A stretch of 14,421 nt of DNA. It comes from Thermoproteota archaeon. GTDB taxonomy: Archaea > Thermoproteota > Thermoprotei_A > Sulfolobales > Desulfurococcaceae. A program made the translations under genes and the position numbers. The stretch lies in NCBI GenBank assembly GCA_013154205.1, contig JAADCY010000237.1, forward strand, positions 1 to 14,421. Direction: 5' to 3'. Of the stretch, positions 6,862 through 13,423 are shown piece after piece (the first letter of the stretch is position 1; every line of letters starts with the position of its first letter). The notes below the pieces were generated by a model. It ran no database searches and was not told the origin of the DNA. It saw only the letters and a program-made list of their open reading frames with translations.

Positions 6862-7491
6862 TTGACATATAGCATCGTAGCATACGATCCTATAAGGAGA
6901 TTATTCGGAGTAGCCGTTGCTAGTGGAAGCATAGCTGTAGGATCCAGAGTGCCTTGGGCAAGAGCAGGAGTTGGGGCTGTCGCTACGCAGGCATATACTA
7001 ATCCCTCGCTTGGACCACGAATACTGGATCTTCTACTGCGTGGTCTCGATGCCCGAGAAGCTCGATTGCAAGCACTGGACACAGATCCCGATCCCTCGTC
7101 TAGGCAGGTGGCAGTTATTGATTCGAGGCTTGAGAAAGCATATCATAATGGTAAGAATATACCGGCCTATTATGGCGGATATACTGGAAGGTACTCGGTA
7201 TGTATAGCTAATCTCGTCTCAGACCCCGGTATCCCTGAAACCATGTGCAGGGTTTTCGACGAGAACCTCGAAATACATGGGCTCCCCGCCTCACTCATTA
7301 TTGCTTTGAAGCACGGATCCCGTCTCGGCGGAGACAGACGCGGCGATAGGACAGCTGCTCTCCTCGTGGTCGGGGCGACTGAATATGGTGAACTATATGA
7401 TAGAATAATTGATCTTAGGATAGATTATGACTGGGATGAAGAACCGGTTGATAAGCTGGAAAAACTATACATGTTGTGGAAGACGAGCTAA
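6862..7491 (+). CDS. DUF1028 family protein (COG3342, predicted Ntn hydrolase)
   Basis: 209 residues, the usual core length for DUF1028/COG3342. Family hallmarks include the N-terminal TYSIVAYDP, the block VPWARAGVGAVATQAYTN (30-47) followed by LGPRILDLL, and GGDRRGDRTAALLVV (156-170). COG3342 is assigned to the Ntn-hydrolase superfamily, whose N-terminal Thr, Ser or Cys is the nucleophile. Here Thr2 would be exposed once the initiator Met is removed. This is consistent with that class, but no substrate is known and an amidase-type reaction is only inferred. The start is TTG 6862 behind GGAGGT. The 119-nt gap upstream contains a 12-bp AT-rich palindrome (6799-6810) that could include a TATA box. 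The stop codon overlaps the convergent PEBP-family gene by 4 nt. Confidence 0.88.
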   Translation: MTYSIVAYDPIRRLFGVAVASGSIAVGSRVPWARAGVGAVATQAYTNPSLGPRILDLLLRGLDAREARLQALDTDPDPSSRQVAVIDSRLEKAYHNGKNIPAYYGGYTGRYSVCIANLVSDPGIPETMCRVFDENLEIHGLPASLIIALKHGSRLGGDRRGDRTAALLVVGATEYGELYDRIIDLRIDYDWDEEPVDKLEKLYMLWKTS

Positions 7492-8096
7492 CCGCTCATA
7501 ACTTCGTAGACGCCGTAGAAGTACCCGTAGGCTATTACGTGGCCTCTGCAGTCTTCAAGCACTTTTTTCACAGGCTCTCCCTCGTTAATGTTGAGAGGCT
7601 GGTCTAATGCCATTACTACGAAGTAGTAATGATGCAGATGACCAGGCGGCGGTGCGGGGCCATCGTATCCTATGTGGCCGAAGCTATTGATTCCCTGTAG
7701 ACCATATGGTGGTACGACCGGGTATCTGGGCAGGCCCTCGGGTATCTTATGTATTATTGGCGGTATATCGTATAGTATCCAGTGATAGAACGTGCCGTGA
7801 GGAGCGTCCGGGTCATACATTACTATTACTAATGCCTTTGTATTATTTGGTACCTGCCCTATAACTAGCGGGGGACTCTTATTCATATCGCCTACACAGT
7901 ACTTGTTGGGTATGAAGCCGCCGTTCTTGAAAGCGGGGCTATAGAACTTTATCGTGTCTGGAGCATTCTTCACTAGACTCCATACGAGGGGGTCTTTGAG
8001 CGGTGGTTTCGATAAGTACAGATAATAATATGCTACGCCGGCCGCGACTATGCCTATGATTATTATTGCTACTAGGACCGCGTATTTCCTCCTCAA
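7488..8096 (-). CDS. Membrane-anchored PEBP family protein (YbhB/YbcL type)
   Basis: A phosphatidylethanolamine-binding-protein fold of about 160 residues behind an N-terminal membrane anchor. In the longer reading (209 aa from TTG 8117), the anchor is about residues 13-35. The ligand-site signature YDPDAPHGTFYHW is at 101-113, with the later IGYDGPAPPPGHLHHYYF block at 149-166. These are the two conserved regions of prokaryotic PEBP (YbhB/YbcL) proteins, which bind anionic phospho-ligands. Physiological roles in archaea are unknown. C74 and C190 could form a disulfide in the outside domain. Start choice: TTG 8117 has no SD, while TTG 8096 follows GGTG (8104-8107) by 7 nt and gives MRRKYAVLV, an ideal anchor, so I use 8096 (202 aa). 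It converges on the DUF1028 gene with a 4-nt overlap. Confidence 0.9.
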   Translation of the reverse strand: MRRKYAVLVAIIIIGIVAAGVAYYYLYLSKPPLKDPLVWSLVKNAPDTIKFYSPAFKNGGFIPNKYCVGDMNKSPPLVIGQVPNNTKALVIVMYDPDAPHGTFYHWILYDIPPIIHKIPEGLPRYPVVPPYGLQGINSFGHIGYDGPAPPPGHLHHYYFVVMALDQPLNINEGEPVKKVLEDCRGHVIAYGYFYGVYEVMSG

Positions 8097-8103
8097 ATAA
8101 GTG

Positions 8104-8107
8104 CACC
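8104..8107 (-). promoter_or_regulatory. SD core GGTG supporting start at 8096
   Basis: Minus-strand GGTG lies 7 nt upstream of TTG 8096. No comparable site precedes TTG 8117. Confidence 0.35.
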
Positions 8108-8200
8108 AGGTAATCAATACTGGAGTAGCCGTGTAAAAAATTATTTCTGGGAGGACAGAATAAAACAGGGATCTGTATTCTTTCTCGGTGTTTCCCTAGC

Positions 8201-8719
8201 TTAATGGTGCTCAGGTCCTCTGAGCATTACGTATTCCTGGCCGTCAACAATGATCTTGAGCGCGTGTATTGTGTCGTGGCATGTATTGATTATTGTTATC
8301 TTGGCCTCAGCTCCTGCGGGGAGTTTTGAGAGTAGATCACTGTAAGGTATTATGTTTTCGCCATCGCTCCATCTTCCACGTACAATTATCGTGATATCCC
8401 CTTTGCTTGTCTGGAGTATGAGTGTGCCGTTATCAGGGTCTTTTGACACGATTGTGCCTGTAACCATTGTTGTCCTGTTAAGGTATTCGCGCATCCTATC
8501 CCTGTTGTGGCTGCAGTCACCACTGCATTGTCCGGCCTGGTGCTCTGGCTCCATGGCTCGTGGGCCGTGGTGTTCGCCGCAATCACTGCATCCCTGTGGG
8601 TGATGGGCTTCTGTGGTTGGTGCCCAGCTATGTGTTACCACACTATATGTGAGTGGCACTGCTAATCCTGCCACGGCTAAGCCGATCAGTATTCCTGCGA
8701 GCATAGATAATGCCTTCAC
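8201..8719 (-). CDS. Membrane-anchored His/Cys-rich protein, predicted extracytoplasmic metal binder
   Basis: Numbering follows the longer frame (188 aa from ATG 8767). A signal anchor spans about 18-42. A His/Cys-rich segment follows (about 54-87) with HH at 55-56, CSDC at 60-63, HH at 66-67, H76, CSGDC at 81-85 and H87. A strand-rich C-terminal domain (about 101-182) begins VTGTIVSKDPDNGTLIL, which looks OB-like, carries C163/H164/H168, and ends EHH. The ligand cluster suggests binding of a soft or borderline metal such as Cu, Ni or Zn outside the membrane. I do not recognise a family. Start: GTG 8719 lies 6 nt after GAGGTGAG (8726-8733), an excellent SD, giving MKALSMLAGILIG (172 aa). ATG 8767 remains possible if the transcript is leaderless. 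It is divergent from the membrane-protein/regulator operon, with a palindrome between them. Confidence 0.75.
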   Translation of the reverse strand: MKALSMLAGILIGLAVAGLAVPLTYSVVTHSWAPTTEAHHPQGCSDCGEHHGPRAMEPEHQAGQCSGDCSHNRDRMREYLNRTTMVTGTIVSKDPDNGTLILQTSKGDITIIVRGRWSDGENIIPYSDLLSKLPAGAEAKITIINTCHDTIHALKIIVDGQEYVMLRGPEHH

Positions 8720-8725
8720 GCTTTT

Positions 8726-8733
8726 CTCACCTC
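8726..8733 (-). promoter_or_regulatory. Strong SD site GAGGTGAG deciding start at 8719
   Basis: GAGGTGAG on the minus strand matches the archaeal anti-SD over seven bases and is spaced 6 nt from GTG 8719. It lies inside the reading frame that would start at ATG 8767. Confidence 0.6.
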
Positions 8734-8786
8734 TACCATGAGGTCTTCGTTTTATCTCTTTTAACATGGATTCAACCGGAGTGTAT

Positions 8787-8808
8787 ACAAATCGTATATA
8801 CGATTTGT
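8787..8808. promoter_or_regulatory. Perfect 22-bp palindrome, candidate operator between divergent genes
   Basis: Each half-site is ACAAATCGTAT, read 5'->3' on either strand, with no spacer, so the dyad is exact over 22 bp. GTAT on the left and ATAC on the right (after two extra bases) extend the symmetry. The centre GTATATAC could also serve as a TATA element in both directions. It sits in the gap between the divergent His/Cys-rich gene and the membrane-protein/winged-helix operon. A dimeric winged-helix protein such as the one ending at 9878 is the natural candidate to bind it, which is an inference. Confidence 0.7.
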
Positions 8809-8883
8809 GAATACATTCCCCGCTGTACTGGGAATCAATAGTAATTAGGGATGGGCTATGAATATGATCAAGGATAGGGTACT

Positions 8884-8889
8884 GGTGAT
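8884..8889 (+). promoter_or_regulatory. SD site GGTGAT for the GTG start at 8896
   Basis: GGTGAT is 6 nt before GTG 8896. An in-frame TAG at 8875-8877 excludes any earlier start. Confidence 0.6.
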
Positions 8890-8895
8890 ACTGGC

Positions 8896-9585
8896 GTGGA
8901 GGGGCATGTCGGGTATTATGCGGTATTCACCGTGTTAGCGTTGCTCGAGATTATAAGTGCGGGCATAGCGATCACTATATCTGCTAAGACTATCGGTTTG
9001 GCCAGGAAGATCAGGGATAAAGGGCTCCTTCGACTGGGGATCGGGTATGCCGTAATGTCCGTGGCCCTGATCATAGGGTTCGCCGCTAGCTTGATCGCTC
9101 TCCTATACCCGGCTAATCCCGTCCTCATGTTGGAGGGGAGAAGAGAGCATATGGCTTGGCACCATCCGGAGGAGTGGAGGCACGGCCCATGGCCTGGTGA
9201 CAGGTTCGGTGTCTCATGGAATCTCGTCCTCCTCGCCGGGATATTCTTCCCCATATCCTACGCGGTCATACTGTATGGTTTAAGCAGTGAATATGTCAGG
9301 TTCGAAGAAGGAGGCAGAACCACGGAGAAGTATCTGGGCATGCTTATAGCACCGGGATTATTGACCGGTATAGTATCTGATATGTTCAGTATCGGTATAC
9401 TGATAGGTATAGTGGTTGTTGCTAGGAAAGGCGGCGGCGGGACTGCACCATACATAGTGTTCCTCGCAGCACACATATTGAGATTAGCGGGCGAAGCGGC
9501 TGCGACGCCGATATTGTTCTTGATAGGGGAGATGCTGCGGCCAGTAGCATTACTAATTGTTCTCGGGAGGGTGATGCTGCGATGA
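8896..9585 (+). CDS. Six-helix membrane protein with His-rich outer loop
   Basis: 229 residues with hydrophobic segments at about 7-32, 46-71, 106-128, 147-175, 184-198 and 202-225. The loop between segments 1 and 2 is basic (KTIGLARKIRDKG), hence cytoplasmic. That puts the 2-3 loop (about 75-104) outside. This loop contains H85, H89, H90 and H96 with several Glu, Trp and Pro, a likely metal-binding surface. I do not recognise the family; a role in metal sensing or transport is inferred from this loop and from the His/Cys-rich protein encoded divergently. GTG 8896 is set by a GGTGAT SD and an in-frame stop just upstream. The stop overlaps the regulator's start as ATGA (9582-9585), so translation of the two is coupled. 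Confidence 0.8.
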   Translation: MEGHVGYYAVFTVLALLEIISAGIAITISAKTIGLARKIRDKGLLRLGIGYAVMSVALIIGFAASLIALLYPANPVLMLEGRREHMAWHHPEEWRHGPWPGDRFGVSWNLVLLAGIFFPISYAVILYGLSSEYVRFEEGGRTTEKYLGMLIAPGLLTGIVSDMFSIGILIGIVVVARKGGGGTAPYIVFLAAHILRLAGEAAATPILFLIGEMLRPVALLIVLGRVMLR

Positions 9586-9878
9586 GCAGGAGGACGAAGA
9601 CTGTGTCGAGATATAGGAGCCAGGCAGGCATAGTCTACGATATACTCAACACTATAGCCGAGGAAGGCCCCACTAGTCCGACGAGGATAATGTACGGTGC
9701 CCGCTTACCCTATGATAGGCTGAAGAACATGCTTGAGCATCTCGAAGAACAGGGGCTCGTTAAGAAGATCGTTGAGGAGGACAGGGTATTCTATGACTTG
9801 ACGCCTAAGGGTAGAGATGTATTGGAGGAACTGAGAAGAGTTAGGAGACTATTGAGAAGTATTGGTATAAGGTTCTAG
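9582..9878 (+). CDS. Winged-helix transcriptional regulator
   Basis: 98 residues. A basic N-terminus (MSRRTKTVSRYRS) precedes a winged-helix domain: helix GIVYDILNTIAEEG (16-29), a helix-turn-helix around SPTRIMYGARLPYDRLKNMLEHLEEQG (32-58), a wing VKKIVEEDRVFYDLTPKG (60-77), and a C-terminal helix VLEELRRVRRLL suited to dimerisation. The pattern fits archaeal single-domain winged-helix regulators (HTH_45/PadR-like). No Cys and no obvious metal site are present, so any signal may come from the coupled membrane protein. The ATG overlaps the upstream stop, with GGTGAT (9570-9575) 6 nt before it. It is a candidate to bind the 22-bp palindrome at 8787-8808 and autoregulate. Its TAG stop shares CTAG with the stop of the convergent phosphodiesterase gene. 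Confidence 0.88.
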   Translation: MSRRTKTVSRYRSQAGIVYDILNTIAEEGPTSPTRIMYGARLPYDRLKNMLEHLEEQGLVKKIVEEDRVFYDLTPKGRDVLEELRRVRRLLRSIGIRF

Positions 9879-11233
9879 GTTTCTCGTCCAAGCACCATGT
9901 TCTCGATAACGCTTCTTATCTCATGGATATTGATGATACCCTTGTCTCCCGGCTCCAATGTGCCTTCGGGATCGTATATTGTGAAGACCCCTATCCAGTC
10001 ATGCATCGCGTCATCAGGCCCTTTATCGTTTTCTTCAAGATAGGGGCTTGGCCATCCTATTGTCCCTACGGGCCTCCATGATAGATCGTCTAGGTAGACC
10101 ATTAGGTCCGGTGGATCACCTTTGACGACGGGATAGAGTTCTTGCGGAGTATATGCTTTATTATCCCATTTCTCGCCGCCGGGGCCTCCTAGTTTTGATA
10201 AGCCTTTCTTGATCTCCTCGATCAGGCCCGGGACATCCTCTGGATCAACTATTCCCCGTGGCTCCCTGCCTTTAACGTTTATGAAGAACCTGCTGTAGTA
10301 TCCTCCCCATGCCCACACCTTGGTCTTCTCCCAGTCTATCATGCCTGGCTTGAGGTCTTCCCCTGATTTCTCTGGTTTCTTCTTAAGTACTAAGTATCCG
10401 TTATCGATGAGCCACTGGTTTATAGCGTAGGCTCCCTTCATCGCCTTAGCTCCGTGATCTGATACTATGAATACTATGGTGTCACGCGGGATCTTCTCTA
10501 GGAGTTCTCCGAGGAGCCTGTCGACCAGCTTATAATACTCGGGTATAACGTCCTCATACTTATTGCCGGGCTCGTGCTTCGGGTGATGCTTGTCCCAGTA
10601 CTTCCAGAACGCATGATGCACTCTATCAGTACCTATCTCTACAAACCAGAGGAAATCCCATTTCTTATGTGTGACAAGGTATTTCAGGACCTTGAAATGC
10701 TGTTCCGTCATGCTCCATAGTTCCTTCTTAACTCTGTCCCTATACTCTGTCCTATATAATACGTCGAATATGTAGGGGCCGAAACGTGATTCTATCTCCC
10801 TCTTCAGCATCGGGGGCCACGTGTAGGGCTTACTAGGATCAGGTGTTATGAAATCACTTATCAAATAACCACGGATTGGTCTTGGGGGATAACTGGGAGG
10901 AACCCCTACGACTATGCTGTTTAGCCCTTTTCTCCCCAAAGCTTTCCATACTGGTTCCTCCCGTATCAGCCGGGAGTTCGCGATGTACATGTCCTCATAG
11001 CTTCCCAGTCTGCGGTGCCTGAAACCATATACTCCGAGCTCACCCGGTAATTTACCCGTAGCCATGACCATCCATGCAGGTATCGTTATGGGCGGATGAC
11101 ATGTTCTCATAAGGTATCTCTGTCCTTCTTCGACGAGTTTACCGAGTACTGGTAGTTCACCTCTTAGCTCATCGTATAGGATGCGGGGAGGAGTACAGTC
11201 AAGCCCAACAACTATTGCGCGGCGAGGCTTCAA
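9875..11233 (-). CDS. Alkaline-phosphatase-superfamily phosphodiesterase/nucleotide pyrophosphatase (COG3379-like)
   Basis: A metal-dependent phosphohydrolase of the type I phosphodiesterase/nucleotide pyrophosphatase group. Numbered from the longest frame (ATG 11314), the metal and catalytic residues are D39 (VVGLDCTPP), T77 as nucleophile (PPITIPAWMVMATG), D230 and H234 (EIGTDRVHHAFW), D286/H287 (IVSDHG) and H438 (DAMHDW). The set needed for a two-metal site is therefore complete. No signal peptide or membrane helix is visible, so it should be cytoplasmic; the substrate is unknown. Start: TTG 11233 follows GGTGA (11241-11245) by 7 nt and gives MKPRRAIVVGLD, beginning just before the first beta-strand as in the family (452 aa). 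The 27 extra codons up to ATG 11314 are AT-rich with CAA codons and look non-coding. It lies downstream of the zinc-ribbon/SPFH genes. Confidence 0.88.
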   Translation of the reverse strand: MKPRRAIVVGLDCTPPRILYDELRGELPVLGKLVEEGQRYLMRTCHPPITIPAWMVMATGKLPGELGVYGFRHRRLGSYEDMYIANSRLIREEPVWKALGRKGLNSIVVGVPPSYPPRPIRGYLISDFITPDPSKPYTWPPMLKREIESRFGPYIFDVLYRTEYRDRVKKELWSMTEQHFKVLKYLVTHKKWDFLWFVEIGTDRVHHAFWKYWDKHHPKHEPGNKYEDVIPEYYKLVDRLLGELLEKIPRDTIVFIVSDHGAKAMKGAYAINQWLIDNGYLVLKKKPEKSGEDLKPGMIDWEKTKVWAWGGYYSRFFINVKGREPRGIVDPEDVPGLIEEIKKGLSKLGGPGGEKWDNKAYTPQELYPVVKGDPPDLMVYLDDLSWRPVGTIGWPSPYLEENDKGPDDAMHDWIGVFTIYDPEGTLEPGDKGIINIHEIRSVIENMVLGRET

Positions 11234-11240
11234 AACAGGT

Positions 11241-11245
11241 TCACC
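11241..11245 (-). promoter_or_regulatory. SD site GGTGA supporting start at 11233
   Basis: Minus-strand GGTGA is 7 nt before TTG 11233 and has no counterpart before ATG 11314. Confidence 0.45.
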
Positions 11246-11285
11246 ATAAAAGTTCCTTTCTTGATGATTACTTATTGTTCCGCGT

Positions 11286-11293
11286 CTAATAAA
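11286..11293 (-). promoter_or_regulatory. Possible internal promoter for the phosphodiesterase gene
   Basis: Minus-strand TTTATTAG in the AT-rich 92-nt gap would place transcription start near 11263, about 30 nt before TTG 11233. Weak pattern; the gene may equally be read through from the SPFH operon. Confidence 0.25.
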
Positions 11294-11325
11294 GTAGGGT
11301 TGTTCAAAAGGCATGAATGATTATT

Positions 11326-12255
11326 TTAGCGTACGGGTGCCAGATATCCTTCTTCGGCTGGATTATACCTGTATCTCCCGATCGGTGAGAACGATGCCGT
11401 GTAGAGCCTTACTGCTCCTGCAACACCGCTTATCAGCCCAGCTACTAGGCCTACTAGGGGATGTTGTGCTACTAGCCCTATTCCCGCTCCTAGACCAGTG
11501 CTCCCGAGAAGAATAGCTGTCCCTGCCGACAATGTCATTATTCTGCCAGTCATGCTCAACGGGTATTCTAGGTATACTACTGTGCCGTCAGCACCGTCTA
11601 TGATGCCACGATAGTTTTTCTCCTTATAGACATAATGGATTTCCCAGAACGGATAGTGAGCTATTCCTTCGAGACCGGACTCATCAATGATCTTTGCCCC
11701 TCCCAATGCTTCCGCGAGTTCTTTAGCCTCCTCTAGGTACTCGGCTTTGAGCTTAGATACAACTAGTGTTGGCGGCAGGTCTGGCATGTAGTACCTGGTG
11801 TTCTTAATTATTGATGGTTTGAAAGTATCTCTGCCCCTGACCGGGAATCCATAGTCTGGTGGAAGGGGAAATGGTGGTTGTTTCATCGCTAGCGCTGAGA
11901 CGTATTTCTTATATTCTCTACCTTCCTCTCCTTCAACCCTGATATTTATTCTAACAATGTATAGTGGGAGATAATGCAGGATCGCCTTTCTCATCGACGT
12001 CTTCACGGCTAGTCCGTGGACGCTGTTCCATTGTTGCTCAGCGTATTCGATTAGGTCGCGGTAGGCACGGTTCTTATCGATCATTAGGCGGAAAACATAG
12101 TGTTTCTCCTCAACCCTCTTCTCACTAATCTTTACCGTCGTGCCGCAGTACGGGCAGGTAGCATAGACCGTTCCTTTCGGAACCCTGTATTCTGCGCCGC
12201 AGTAGGGGCATCGGAGCTCTATCATTCCTTCCTTCTCACGCATCATGACCGACAC
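11326..12255 (-). CDS. Zinc-ribbon membrane protein, paralogue B of the SPFH operon
   Basis: 309 residues. The N-terminal zinc ribbon uses C16/C19 and C34/C37 (CPYCGAEYRVPKGT...CPYCGTT). A long soluble region (about 50-230) contains LPLYIVRINIRVEGEE (96-111) and YPFWEIHYVY...YRGIIDGADGTVVYLEYP (201-232). Two hydrophobic segments (about 237-262 and 265-286) end in a short basic tail. The same order of blocks occurs in the gene just upstream, so the two appear to be diverged copies. The family is unknown to me. GTG 12255 shares its G with the TAG stop of the upstream gene (TAGTG), and GGTGA lies 6 nt before it, so translation is coupled. Zinc ribbons in all three SPFH-linked proteins suggest a shared complex at the membrane. 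Confidence 0.82.
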   Translation of the reverse strand: MSVMMREKEGMIELRCPYCGAEYRVPKGTVYATCPYCGTTVKISEKRVEEKHYVFRLMIDKNRAYRDLIEYAEQQWNSVHGLAVKTSMRKAILHYLPLYIVRINIRVEGEEGREYKKYVSALAMKQPPFPLPPDYGFPVRGRDTFKPSIIKNTRYYMPDLPPTLVVSKLKAEYLEEAKELAEALGGAKIIDESGLEGIAHYPFWEIHYVYKEKNYRGIIDGADGTVVYLEYPLSMTGRIMTLSAGTAILLGSTGLGAGIGLVAQHPLVGLVAGLISGVAGAVRLYTASFSPIGRYRYNPAEEGYLAPVR

Positions 12256-13421
12256 TAGATCTCACCCCCAGCTATTATCGGGCCACTGCTCACCATGTCA
12301 AACAGAGTCTCTGCTTTCTCGAAGATCTTCTCGACTTCCTCCTCCATGCTCTCCCCGCCACCATACGGTGATTCTACCCTAACGGTTGCGAGTATCTTTT
12401 TGCCCATGGTGTATGAGAGCAGCGCTCCCGCCACGAAGAAGAACGCTCCGAGGAAGGTCATGGTATGTGTCTGCGCCATCGCGGCCATTACAGCGCCGAT
12501 CGATGATAATCCTCCACCTCCTATCCCCCCTAGGAGATAAGCTATTCTATGCTTGGGAAGTACTGGTTCCTCAGCTATCACTACTTCTCCATCCCATCCG
12601 CTCATGTAGTACCTGTATATTCCTCCGCGGTACTCGTAGGTCAGCCTCCAATACGGTACGAGGGTTAATGGCTCGATACTCAGCTTCTTAATGTCTAGCC
12701 TGTAGCGTCTCATGAGGACGTTTACATTGACTACTCTGCCTCTCCAGCCCCTCGCCCTAGAGACTGCTTCTTCGTACGCCTTAGCCTTTAGCCTATTAAG
12801 CCCTACTTCCAGAGCTATGTCCTCGGCGTCGCTCCGCGAGAACTCTGCCGATAATGTATTGAGACCATGTTTCTTCCAGTCAATATCCTGTAGAGACACT
12901 GAGTCAGGGTGTTTGTTGATGTAGTGAAGCCCCATAGCTCTTACGCTGAAGCCGTGGACGCCTTTACGGGCCAGTATAGGTATTTTCTCGTCTTTGAGGC
13001 TGACTTTGCCTGATACATCTAGTATTCTGCTATAGGTTCTCGTCTCCCATCTGTTCCCTCTCCGGACATTCTCAACATATCGTACTCTTAGCCTCATCCA
13101 GTATTCTAGGTCGAGACTAATGGTGGCTGTGTAGAATGGTATGTATAGGCCGTAGGGCTTCCTCCATCTGATCTTATCAGCTATCCCTTTGAGATCGGGA
13201 TCCCTCCTAGTCCTCTCCATTGCTTTCTCAATGATAGTCTTCTCGGGCAGGGTGGGTACAACTCTTATGCTAAATGCTTCCTCCTCGGGGAGATTAGTGG
13301 TTAAAACATTGGGGTAGCCGCAGTATTTGCAGATAGCTATTATTGTTTCGGGCGTGACGTCTAGCGGTGCTCCGCATCTCTGGCACCTGAAGGCTTGGAC
13401 GAGGGGCTCCTCTGTCGCCAA
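12255..13421 (-). CDS. Zinc-ribbon membrane protein, paralogue A of the SPFH operon
   Basis: 388 residues. The N-terminal zinc ribbon uses C13/C16 and C31/C34 (CQRCGAPLDV...CKYCGYPN). A soluble central region has IPFYTATISLDLEYWMRLRV (94-113) and VPYWRLTYEYRGGIYRYY (255-272), followed by DGEVVIAEEPVLPKHRI (277-293). Hydrophobic segments at about 293-316 and 321-340 probably form a membrane hairpin. An acidic tail (SMEEEVEKIFEKAETLFDMV, 358-377) is likely helical and could mediate contacts. It is clearly related in layout to the downstream zinc-ribbon membrane gene. The start is TTG 13421, 2 nt after the SPFH gene stop, with GGTG 8 nt upstream; there is no nearer ATG. No enzymatic motif is visible. 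A scaffold or adaptor role alongside the SPFH protein is inferred. Confidence 0.82.
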   Translation of the reverse strand: MATEEPLVQAFRCQRCGAPLDVTPETIIAICKYCGYPNVLTTNLPEEEAFSIRVVPTLPEKTIIEKAMERTRRDPDLKGIADKIRWRKPYGLYIPFYTATISLDLEYWMRLRVRYVENVRRGNRWETRTYSRILDVSGKVSLKDEKIPILARKGVHGFSVRAMGLHYINKHPDSVSLQDIDWKKHGLNTLSAEFSRSDAEDIALEVGLNRLKAKAYEEAVSRARGWRGRVVNVNVLMRRYRLDIKKLSIEPLTLVPYWRLTYEYRGGIYRYYMSGWDGEVVIAEEPVLPKHRIAYLLGGIGGGGLSSIGAVMAAMAQTHTMTFLGAFFFVAGALLSYTMGKKILATVRVESPYGGGESMEEEVEKIFEKAETLFDMVSSGPIIAGGEI

Positions 13422-13423
13422 TA

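Noticed and set aside
12295..12691. Overlapping plus-strand frames opposite zinc-ribbon membrane paralogue A
   Set aside because: Antisense to a coherent gene; no SD, no domain; shadows.
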